This document shows, piece by piece, positions 1 through 9,435 of a stretch of 40,440 nucleotides of DNA. The notes below the pieces were generated by a model, which did not search any database, was not told the DNA's origin, and saw nothing but the letters and a program-made list of their open reading frames with translations. The position numbers and the translations under genes are program-made. How positions within the stretch are numbered: position 1 is the first letter of the stretch; every line of letters begins with the position of its first letter. Source of the DNA: Saccoglossus kowalevskii (lineage: Eukaryota; Hemichordata; Enteropneusta; Harrimaniidae); contig NW_003109094.1 in NCBI RefSeq assembly GCF_000003605.2, positions 163,987 through 204,426 of the forward strand, in the 5' to 3' direction.

Positions 1-718
1 AAACTGAACACTGTGCGAACTGAGCACTGAATAAACTGAACACTATGGGAACTTAGCACTGAATAAACTGAACACTATGGGAACTGAGCACTGAATAAAC
101 TGAACACTGTGCGAACTGAGCACTGAATAAACTGAACACTGTGTGAACTGAGCACTGAATAAACTGAACACTGTGGGAACTGATCACTGAATAAACTGAA
201 CACTGTAGGAACTGAGCACTGAATAAACTGAACACTGTGTGAACTGAGCACTGATTAAACTGAACACTGTGTGAACTGAGCACTGAATAAACTGAACACT
301 GTGTGAACTGAGCACTGATTAAACTGAAAACTGTGTGAACTGAGCACTGATTAAACTGAACACTGTGTGAACTGAGCACTGAATAAACTGAACACTGTGG
401 GAACTGATCACTGAATAAACTGAACACTGTAGGAACTGAGCACTGAATAAACCGAACACTGTGGGAACCGAGCACTGAATAAACTGAACACTGTGCGAAC
501 TGAGCACTGAATAAACTGAACACTGTAGGAACTGAGCACTGAATAAACCGAACACTGTGGGAACCGAGCACTGAATAAACTGAACACTGTGGGAACTGAG
601 CACTGAATAAACTGAACACTGTAGGAACTGAGCACTGAATAAACTGAACACTGTGCGAACTGAGCACTGAATAAACTGAACACTGTGGGAACTGAGCACT
701 GAATAAACTGAACACTGA
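1..718. repeat. 32-bp minisatellite, cut by left window edge
   Basis: About 22 tandem copies of a 32-bp unit run from base 1 to 718. Each unit is two related 16-bp halves, AACTGAGCACTGAATA and AACTGAACACTGTGNG, so a 16-bp ancestor was dimerised and then amplified. Variation is mostly single substitutions (GTGGG/GTGCG/GTAGG/GTGTG, GAGCAC/GATCAC). Three units make 96 bp, so long repetitive reading frames appear on the minus strand. They overlap in several frames and look like by-products. The array starts before the window. Confidence 0.95.
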
Positions 719-1439
719 AATGAATATTGAAATGAGACAGAAATAATACCGATTTTTATTTGCGCAGAGGAAATATGATACAATTACGTTGCCAATGGTA
801 ACAGTGCATGGATAAGTCAGATAGGATTACATTTCAACGCAAACAGGTCAAATGTTACGTCTAATTTCTCGGATCACCAGCTGACTTCAACCAATATGGT
901 TGATGGGTATTTAGCTTTTCAAAAAATCAATTGCATTTCAAAATTAATTAAGCTGTTTCGAAACTGGTCTCACATATCAGGCCCTTCTAGACGGTGATTG
1001 TGGTTGTTCCTCGGCTCAAAAATAACACAATTAAGCCGACTCTAAACAGAAATTACGTGATTTATTTGTCACGGGTACAGTCGGCACCGTCTTTAAACCT
1101 GTGCGAAGAAAGTGCTTTTGAATTTATTTTTAGTAGTTGTATTTAAATGCTATTTCCTGTATCACTTTCAGGTTACGCCAATTCGCAAACTGTTTGGGTG
1201 TAGACAGTACAATTCGCTATGGAAAGTATCACGGCGCCCGTCATCGTACGTGTACTTCGAAACAAAGCAATTCTGTGAAACACATACACATGGGGGTTAC
1301 TAATCCTGTGCATCGAATTTGAAAAAGTTGGAACTGGGTTTCTTTGCAGTTAATTTATTGCTAGCGATACACTAAATCCATTTATTTTTACTGACATTTA
1401 ATTTTACGATTTTGAAATTTCGAGTATATTCACTGTGAT
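719..1439. other. Intergenic, no gene seen
   Basis: Unique-looking AT-rich sequence between the minisatellite and the first MITE. Only short unrelated reading frames of about 60 codons are present, with no recognisable domain. Nothing else can be supported. Confidence 0.5.
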
Positions 1440-1557
1440 TTAAAGCGCGGTGGTCGTCGCGCAGCGCGTCTTTGAATTCCATGTGAACAAACAATGTATT
1501 TTACACGCGTTGTATACGTCGCTATGAGTCCCATATCGAACAGGACGCGACGCGACA
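1440..1557 (+). mobile_element. MITE class B, right end truncated
   Basis: Begins with TTAA then AGCGCGGTGGTCGTCGCGC and carries the class-B interior (CATGTGAACAAACAATG, ACACGCGTTGTATACGTCGC, GAGTCCCATATCGAACAGG). It breaks off after GACGCGACGCGACAG, lacking about 16 bp of the right terminal repeat (expected GACCACCGCCCTTTAA). Compare the full-length copy at 4374-4505. No coding capacity. Confidence 0.8.
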
Positions 1558-2670
1558 GTAATTTGAAATGTATAGGTTCAACAAAATGGCGAGATTAAAC
1601 CCCGGTGAACAGTAAATGCATTTAAATGACAGATAATGTTTTTGTAAAATACATGTCATACAGACATTTAGTAGATTTTTTTCATTATTTGTCACCCGAT
1701 CCTCCATCTGATCGTTCACAATGTGGAGCAATCCATAATTACTAGTATAACGACATAAACATAGCTATCTCTCACACCAATGTATGGCAGATAAACGTTT
1801 GATTTGAAACGTCGATCTTTACAGAATTGGATTTTGCGCATGCGCGGCGAACGTGTGCGTCGGCGTTAAAATCGCATTCTTGGGGGTATATATATATATT
1901 TTCAATGCTTTGATAATCGCAAATATTGCTCATTTTTTTCAGTCTACGTTTCATTTGTGAATATCCCTGGCGATTCCATCGGGGAATCTCCAGGTTGAAT
2001 CTTTATTCCATCATACAATTCCCGGAATCCCCCTTTTCCAAATGTACGTATTAAGTGTTTTATTTTTTTTAAAGCTATGCTTGAGCATGGGTACCCAGGC
2101 TCCACCGCTTGCAGTGAGATGCGTTTCAAACACATACCACTGAGAACAGTATACACACAATTGATTCCTGGAACCTCTCACTGAACCCAGTCGAGTCGAG
2201 GCGAGGCGAGACGCGGAATGGAAATCGAGTCGAACCGAATCAGTTGCTATCTGGGAACGGCATTCAAGCGAAAAATCGCCCTCTATTTTGAAAACTAAAA
2301 ATAGGCGAAACGTTGAGTGACGGTGAGGGCGATATTCAAAAATACGATCAAATGTCATCCTTCAAGCTGAACGGTCCGACGATTATGTTGAATTTTCAAA
2401 GAATCCGTAGTTGGTAGATGGTTATTTTCATATCTAACAGCCCGTCTTAAGGCGATAAAACGTGCATCCAATCGCAACGAACTCCCGAGAAATAATGTCT
2501 CTAATTTCATTCATGAGATTTTTTTAGAAATTCAATATACATAATAAAGGCAGTTCTTGAAGAAAGCCGTCACGTGAAATCTCATCTATCAGATTTTATC
2601 ATCATCAAAATCCTTTATATATTAAAATGTATATTGTTGCTGCTGATGTTGTTCGTTGTATATTTTAATT
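1558..2670. other. Intergenic, no gene seen
   Basis: Noncoding. A perfect MEF2-type motif, CTAAAAATAG, lies at 2295-2304. A short GTCGAGTCGAGGCGAGGCGAG purine/CG run lies near 2190. No gene or repeat family recognised otherwise. Confidence 0.5.
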
Positions 2671-2726
2671 ATTTTACACGCATTGTTTACGTCGCTATGA
2701 GTTGCAAAACGACCACCGCCCTTTAA
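2671..2726 (+). mobile_element. MITE class B, right-end fragment
   Basis: Matches the right part of class B: TTTTACACGCATTGTTTACG, TCGCTATGAGT, then GACCACCGCCCTTTAA ending in TTAA at 2723-2726. The left part is missing. Confidence 0.7.
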
Positions 2727-2742
2727 TATCAGGAAGCAACCT

Positions 2743-2882
2743 TTAAAGCGAATAGGGTCGTCACCTGCGCACGCGCGGGAATTGAGTCCCAGGCGACGAT
2801 AACAACGCACGCTGAAAACGCAAAGGTTCATTTGTAGACGCTTGTTTCGGCTCTTGCATTTTGGTCAAGACCACCATCCCTT
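2743..2882 (-). mobile_element. MITE class A, right end degraded
   Basis: Starts with TTAA at 2743-2746, then AGCGAATAGGGTCGTCACCT and GCGCACGCGCGGGAATTGAG. The class-A interior follows (CAGGCGACGATAACAACGCA, then TAGACGCTTGTTT). The distal terminus is diverged (AAGACCACCATCCC). It lies 17 bp from the preceding class-B fragment. Orientation is given relative to the copy at 37308-37462. Confidence 0.75.
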
Positions 2883-3019
2883 GGGTAGGCAGGCAACAAA
2901 TCGTGATATTATCCTCACAAACATGTGTTATGGACCAGCGGTCTAAATGGGAATAAAGTGATTTACCGACATTGACATGAATGGCAGGTTGCGTATTTAT
3001 GAGTTTCTTAACAATTCTC

Positions 3020-3069
3020 GTTTAGTTTTATCCAGAGTTTAGTTTTATCCAGAGTTTAGTTTTATCCAA
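3020..3069. repeat. 17-bp tandem repeat, three copies
   Basis: GTTTAGTTTTATCCAGA is repeated directly three times, the last copy incomplete. No function inferred. Confidence 0.85.
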
Positions 3070-3083
3070 CTGATGAAGTCGTC

Positions 3084-3122
3084 AACGGGCAACGGAATTG
3101 ACATTCCGCCTGTTTGCCCGTT
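3084..3122. repeat. Imperfect hairpin
   Basis: AACGGGCAA-CGGAAT on the left pairs with ATTCCG and TTTGCCCGTT on the right, around a TGAC loop with an asymmetric CCTG bulge. It directly follows the 17-bp tandem repeat and a CTGATGA sequence. It may be an end of an old mobile element. Confidence 0.6.
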
Positions 3123-4164
3123 AGATATATGCAACAGTCGACCGTGATTTTCGAGTTCTTGAGATAAACTAATAAATTTAGTTGTTAATTTATTTTTTGT
3201 TGTTGTATCTTTTTATACTGTAATTATTTTTTTTTAAATGGAACGTTCACATAATGGTAGTGTTAACGCGACCCCGCCCCATTACGTCGTCATTTTTAGT
3301 ACCACAACAAAACAATCTGATAAATAAAATACTTTATGATTTCATTCCTGTATTTAATGGTCTATCTGGCCTTGAGAGTTCGTGCGACAAAACTATGCAC
3401 TATTTATAGTATAAATAGATAGATAATGGAGATGTCGTCCGATAAGCGAGGAACATCGAAACACAAACACACAAGGTGTGAGAGAGAGGGCACGCTGACG
3501 GACGCATAGTGAGGAACAGTGTAGCGTATCAGGGTGACGAGGGCTTTCATATTATTTACGTTTCACATAACGATACCGCTATGTACATTCTGTACCAGTG
3601 TTTTATTCAATAATCTGAAAAAAATACAATCAAATAATGACACCCCCTTTCCTCCTAACAGCTGAAATCAATCCGTGCTGCGAGGGATTAACTAAATCGG
3701 TCTTAACACGGATTACCTGCAGCACATACCACCAAACAAAGTAAAAACACACAGTTATGAGCCAGACGTTGAATCTGTTATCAAAATGAAATAAAATACA
3801 TGCATCAACAGAGTGTCACACACTCCATACAGATATTATTTATTGTGCTGAGATACAAAGGAAAGCGAATGACGAGGGAGATTTGTTTTGTATGTGCCCA
3901 GCCAGCCATATTAACCGGCGGCGGTGACTGCTGCTGTCTGCGGGACGGATATATCTACGACCTTGGATTAAAGGAGTTCATTTGCTGGCTTTCATGGCGT
4001 GGAATCGCATAATGACGATTTGACGCGGGGCAATCTATTTATACACTATCAAAACAACCAAGGACGAGTCGATAGTACCATTGAACTTGTAAATCAGAGT
4101 GCGACATGAGTTTGAGATAGATGTATATCTTAATCTTGAAATTGATTTGTCGGGCCTGAGCTTG
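3123..4164. other. Intergenic, no gene seen
   Basis: AT-rich sequence with short runs of T. Reading frames are short and without recognisable motifs. Confidence 0.5.
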
Positions 4165-4272
4165 TTCGCAGCGCGTGTTCGAATTTCATGTAAACAAACA
4201 CGCATTGTGTACATCGCAATGAGTCCCATATCAAACAGGACGCGACGCGACGCGACGACCACCGCCACTTAA
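4165..4272 (+). mobile_element. MITE class B, left end degraded
   Basis: Carries GCAGCGCGTGTTCGAATTTC, ATGTAAACAAACA, GAGTCCCATATCAAACAGG, a triplicated GACGC run, and the right terminus GACGACCACCGCCAC followed by TTAA at 4269-4272. The left terminal repeat has decayed. Confidence 0.8.
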
Positions 4273-4373
4273 TATTTCAAATCGAACTGCCAAAAAAAAT
4301 TAAAAATACATCTAGCGACAGTGTCTCTTGTTCAGTCATGTTTGTTACGAGATGTCGCACACGCGTACCTGTA

Positions 4374-4505
4374 TTAAAGGGCGGTGGTCGTCGTGTCGCG
4401 TCATGTTCGATATGGGACTCATAGCGACGTAACAACGCGTGTCAAATATATAGTTTGTTTACAGGAAATTCGAACACGCGTTGCGCGACGATCACTACCC
4501 TTTAA
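4374..4505 (-). mobile_element. MITE class B, full length (132 bp)
   Basis: Both boundaries are clear: TTAA + AGGGCGGTGGTCGTCG on the left and CGACGATCACTACCCT + TTAA on the right. The interior carries TATGGGACTCATAGCGACGT and TTGTTTACAGGAAATTCG. It is inverted relative to the neighbouring copy at 4165-4272, about 100 bp away. TTAA on both sides suggests a TTAA target duplication, as in piggyBac-type and some other superfamilies. No transposase is present. Confidence 0.85.
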
Positions 4506-7376
4506 AACTTCCATTGAAGCACATGTAAATTGCAAGAACAGAAATGCCGAAAATGAGAAATTGTAATGACCCACTAGTACTATGTGCCAGTACAGGTGAT
4601 TACTTCGCAGTCTAGCTGTTTTTTGTCCATATCTTCGGGCGGAGCTACGTCACGCCGATCGAAGAGCCGGTGAAAAAAGTAATCCTGAACAACCCAATTT
4701 ATATATGTTGCTTATGCAGGGGTAATCTTGTTACACTGTTCAGGAGAGTCTCAACAATCATCCCAAAGTACCGTTTTCTGAAAGTTTTAGGCCTTTGTTT
4801 TCATCGTGATGGTTGCCAGGCCCGAGAATAAGAACACATTACAACTGAGGACGCACTTCAATAACCGTCGAACACACAAAGCAAGTAAACCCGAAAACAC
4901 TGATATTAAAAACTTTAAAAAAAACTTTCATGTTAAAATTCTTTGTTGCTTCAACTTCTGTTATCCATCTATTTATTTTGACTAACAAAGAAAATAAAAG
5001 ATGATGCTACCCCAGAAATTAATTCGCAAACTGAAGAAAATAAAAGTGTGCCCTACATTCGTCATCCGATGGAGGGACCCTAAGAAATGGTGTATCCCAG
5101 CAAAGACACTTTTCTAGTGTCTAGTTCGTCATGTACTGGGTATATGGCTTCGTGGATATTCGTGATCACATTCGGCATACCTCGGAAAGAATCCGGTATA
5201 CTTCGTGACAGTCCAGATTGCCATGCCGACAACTTACCATTGACGCTATAAGTTGGCGACCTCTACACCGATCTGTCGCATGTCGCGCAAAAAGTGTCGG
5301 GAGGTTATTCGAAACTACATCCGTAGTGTTGAAGCCAATGTTAAAACAGGAAAGTATGCGGGAAAATTGAATTTCTAACATTAGATTTAACTTGTATTAG
5401 CGGCAGCTGCTATGAACATTTAATTATAACTAATGAATGAATATTTGAATCACTAAACAATATTCCATGAATATTCGAGATGGTTCGGGCACATGTACAT
5501 CCAATAAATATAATACCGGTAGTAAATAAAATACAAGCACGTCCTCCCAAAACGTTGTGGATTACATTCGCTTCGACGTACTTCTGGAAACCTCGCGAAA
5601 ACAAGCGGAGTGTACGCGGAGTGGAGTTTGTTCCACCTCGTTAACATCAAGTGTGGTTAACGTGTTCGCCTTCCATCAGGATGAGTTGTATTAGATTCCC
5701 CTGCCCAACTGCTTAATCAGTATCATAAAACAGAGTACAGACTGCCGTGTGCCCGCCTTCCAAAAAACGCGGTAGTACAGGCGGACCGGTTCGCATGTAG
5801 ACGAACTTGCAATTAGCAGCAAAACAAACAAAAACGTCACCGTCAGGAGTGGAATAATAAAGAAATGGCTGCTCCCATTAGCTGTTTGATTCATTCCTAA
5901 CTATCAAGATCACATTTAGTTATCATCACGTGATGAACACGCATTTAACTACCCAGTATCCAAAATGATAACCCGAAATTTTGCACTGTGCAATCATGAT
6001 GTTTTTCACGTAAACGGATCTAAAGTTCAGTTGACCCGAGCCTTATCAACCGTGACTTCCCGCCCCTTAACACACACAAGTGTTGTGTGATTTGTGTCAC
6101 TCCTGATGTCACCATGACTTTAATCTGGCATAATGTCGCGATGACGGAACAGATCATGAAATTGTTATTCACATTTTACATTTTTTGCAAAGTTGGAACA
6201 AATAACCAACACTAGCTGGATACTACGATCGAGTCAGTTAAAGTGCGGGTCATCGCATTCGGAAAATTGAATACAGATTTCAAATTTCATTCAGTGGCAG
6301 TTACACTAATCCTAATCTGAGTGGAGATTTGTCGCGTTATCGCCTATCCCGATTATAGGCTAGGTTCGGATTACGTGCATTGACAGCTGGACAACGAACC
6401 AACGCCGGTTCTGGCAACTGAATGTACGTCGGTATTTGTTATACCGCCCTCCTGAGGTGAAAACATTTCACTTTGGACTCAAGGGTTCGAAAATTGGTTG
6501 GACTTCGATTTACTGGGACCTTTACAAAGGCATGCTACTTGGTTTTCATGGCAACGCATGAATTGGTGAATATAAAAATTGGAACATGTGTTGTCTAACT
6601 CATATTACCAATACGGAATGAAGTGTAGCCCAGCAAACCAATTTTCGATACACAGTGACAGATCGCTACTGTCATACAATGTGGTAACTTTCAAGACGAA
6701 ATATATCATCGCGAGTATTTTTATGGTGCTCTGAAAAAGACTCCAAGATCACGAATACTAACTTTCAATAATAAAATATTAGAATAGATAACCATTACAA
6801 GTTATGATTGTAATATAAACGGATATGAAAATTAATTTGCGGGAATGGGTCCCAGAGGACTGTTGTGTTTTGTCATACCACCTCCAATCTGGCCGACAGT
6901 TTTGCCAAATAGATCGACTCAAATTAATGATCTGATTATTTATACGAGTTTGGTAACCTGCAGGTGGTCTAGCGACGTTAATGACGATACTGTTGTCAGT
7001 TGTCAGCCTCAAGCCCTCAGTGGCCAGTGCACGGCTGATCGACGACAGTACTTCTATACAAAATACTGATAAATCAGTGACATATACCTGCTAAATTACC
7101 ACACACATATATATTTTCCCCGTGGCGAGCTAGGATGGCGATATGATTTCACTAAGTTTACCCTTCGGGGACGGTGGACGCTCTGAGAGCGCTGTGGACC
7201 ATTGAGATAGCAGCTGGTCAGAAAACTGCCACGCGACGTATCACTGCCCGTTCTCATGATTTTTCCAAGAAAACCGCAGATATCTACGAGGTCCTTAAAC
7301 TACTTAAAATGACCGGGTTTTGTTCTTTCGAAATCAACAAATGTGTCTAACAGATTACAAGAAGGTTAGACAGATT
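4506..7376. other. 2.9-kb intergenic stretch, no gene seen
   Basis: No reading frame longer than about 77 codons and none with recognisable domains. No clear transposon ends were found. A TACGTCACG (CRE-like) sequence occurs near 4648. Otherwise I see nothing in it. Confidence 0.5.
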
Positions 7377-7501
7377 CAGGGGCGGATACAGGATTTTTTT
7401 TATTGGGGGGGGGGCAAACTTTAAAATCGCTAGACTAAGTTAATATTTTTTTTTTATATTATACAAAAACAAATTGAATACACCCCCCAGATCCGCCACT
7501 G
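7377..7501. mobile_element. hAT-like MITE (125 bp)
   Basis: Terminal inverted repeats CAGGGGCGGATACAGG (left) and CAGATCCGCCACTG (right) flank a G-run and an AT-rich interior. CAGTGGCGGATCC-type termini are typical of hAT-derived elements. AGATT occurs directly outside both ends, which could be part of an 8-bp target duplication, but a full 8-bp match is not visible. Confidence 0.65.
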
Positions 7502-9189
7502 AGATTTGTTTCTGTAAACAACGTCGACCAACTCTACGCAGTCACGGTTCAGGCATAAGGATTGACAGCGCCCTCTTCAATCATTTGCTAACCGTCGTTA
7601 AAAGGGTCTCATTCACAGTCGCAATGATTGAATGCACTGGTCACACACAATACATGTAAAAATCAAATGTGCGTATCCAAACAATAAATTAATTCCCTGG
7701 AACACATGGGCACAATAAGTTGTATTCTGTATAATGTATGTCCGGAGCGAGAACATTCTCGGAAGTAAACTACACTTTTTGTAATCATGTTTCAAATTAT
7801 TGAGTTATTGTTTATTTGTATTGATTGTTTGTCATCCTTAAATAAATATTTCTAATATGCTGGCACATAATATATACCAGTCGAAATTTATTAATTGATA
7901 ACCAGTGATGACGTCCGCTTAATGATCAGAATGATAGGTCATTTGGAATTTATTGATAAAAATCCGCGGTTGGCTAAGAAGTTTGGGAACAACCCACGTC
8001 ATCTGCAGTGGGGTGCAAGGCAATGGATGTCAGGCAAATTAAATTTCATCGGCGCCCTCTAGTGTCAAAATTGAGGAAGTCACTTCCGGGAGTTGTTGAC
8101 AACTTTTCGCTCTACTCTACGAAGTTAATTGTGTCACCATCCCCTTTGTTCAAACTTTATACCCCGCTGGCTATACTCACATTAAAACGCCTGGAGGGCC
8201 CTCGAACCGTAAAACTCCTCTATAATGGAACGGTGTTTTTTCCAAAATTAAAGTAGGTCAGAAAATGCCAAAATGCTGGCTGGATTTTGGAGAAACACGG
8301 TGATCTGTCAGATTTATTAATAACCAGGTCATTTGTCATTGTCAAAGCTAATCTGTGTAGTTTAATCTGATTCATATTTACTTCTCCCAAGTTCGGTCAG
8401 ATCTCTCTCGAGCTTCTAAAAATAGCCAAGCGCCCTAGATATGCCGTGTTTGTTCGTCCTGTTTTTCAAATTTTTTAAGTTGTAAATTACCCCAAGGGTC
8501 AAAAGAGATTGGCAGTTTTGATAACCTTCCAATAATCAGTAAGCTAGGGTGGCCCTTATTTAGTGACACTGTCGTGTGTTGTGTTGCATGATCAGTGTGG
8601 CTGTGCAAGCACGCACCGCTACCGTTTCTTTTTGATTACCAAATCATGGATATACAATGGTAGATTGTGTATCTATGGTAAGGTCTTAACATTTGAAAAG
8701 CACGTCTGTTCGCCGTGTAGCGTCGCCAATTATTCAAGGCCTTTTAGCAACAATACTTCCAGAGCGCCCGTTGTATGTTATGTTACCCCAATGCGGTAAA
8801 CAACTCCCTTCCATGGCTCGCTTTTCACGTGTTTTACATTAAAGAGGATAGTGTGCATAGAAATGCAAATATAATTTGAGTTGAGTTGAATAGACGTGCC
8901 GGTTGAAATAAACGAGCTGCTAGTAGTGAATATGTGCTCGGCTGGAAATCGATGTTAAGATCCATACGACCCCTTTTAATAAAATTGCTCTGTGACAGGC
9001 TCGCGCGCTATATCTGCCCGGTCTCATACGACTCGGCGGCCCGCTCACCGGCAGGACCGTGAGAACTAGAAATATCATTAATTTGACTTAATAACTCCCC
9101 GTATGTGTTCTATGCCAACTGCACAATCATCTATCTAATTGCGTTGAAGTGACAGAAAAATAAAATTGCGAAAAAAATAATCCCTGGAA
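7502..9189 (+). promoter_or_regulatory. Sox17 upstream region with scattered motif matches
   Basis: No gene is seen here. Motif matches read by eye are: a CTCF-like core CGCCCTCTAGTGT at 8053-8065; two TAATCT (Otx/bicoid-type) sites at 8349-8354 and 8363-8368; and a perfect MEF2 site CTAAAAATAG at 8416-8425. A short GC-rich patch lies near 9000-9060. Such motifs occur by chance in 1.7 kb, so regulatory function is only inferred from proximity to the gene. Confidence 0.3.
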
Positions 9190-9435
9190 GGTCACGTGAA
9201 TCATTTGCATAAAGCTTGCCTTACATCATGGGGGCGGATACTCCGACACAGTACCTGGCTGTGATTGGTCCATGGATGGTTCGTTCTGACTGACGTTTTC
9301 CGGTGTTGGCCTTTGGAAAAAACAGCTGATCGAGGCGATTGCTTCACTCGCTGGCCAGCTGACTGATAGCAAGTGGGTAAACTATATACTGTGAAAAAGA
9401 CACTGAATGAAAAACAGCTGATTTTTTTCGGAGAA
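9190..9435 (+). promoter_or_regulatory. Probable Sox17 proximal promoter and 5' UTR
   Basis: Within 250 bp of the start codon lie an E-box CACGTG (9193-9198), a POU octamer ATTTGCAT (9203-9210), a GC box GGGGGCGG (9230-9237) and an inverted CCAAT box ATTGG (9264-9268). Three CAGCTG E-boxes follow (9323-9328, 9356-9361, 9415-9420). The transcription start is not determined. No TATA box sits in a convincing position, so a TATA-less start between about 9270 and 9400 is the simplest reading. Further 5' exons cannot be excluded. Confidence 0.45.
9407..9421 (+). promoter_or_regulatory. 4-codon upstream ORF (MKNS-stop)
   Basis: ATG at 9407-9409 is followed by three codons and TGA at 9419-9421, 14 bases before the Sox17 start codon and in a different frame. 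The start context is weak (T at -3). If transcribed it could reduce or meter initiation at the main ATG. Confidence 0.4.

Noticed and set aside
53-783. Long minus-strand reading frames rich in Ser, Gln, Val and Phe over the left array
   Set aside because: Three frames of the same 32-bp repeat are open at once, with identical 32-residue periodicity. This is a property of the repeat, not of a gene.
3070-3122. Hammerhead ribozyme suggested by CTGATGAAG
   Set aside because: The conserved GAAA after stem II and a proper stem arrangement are missing.
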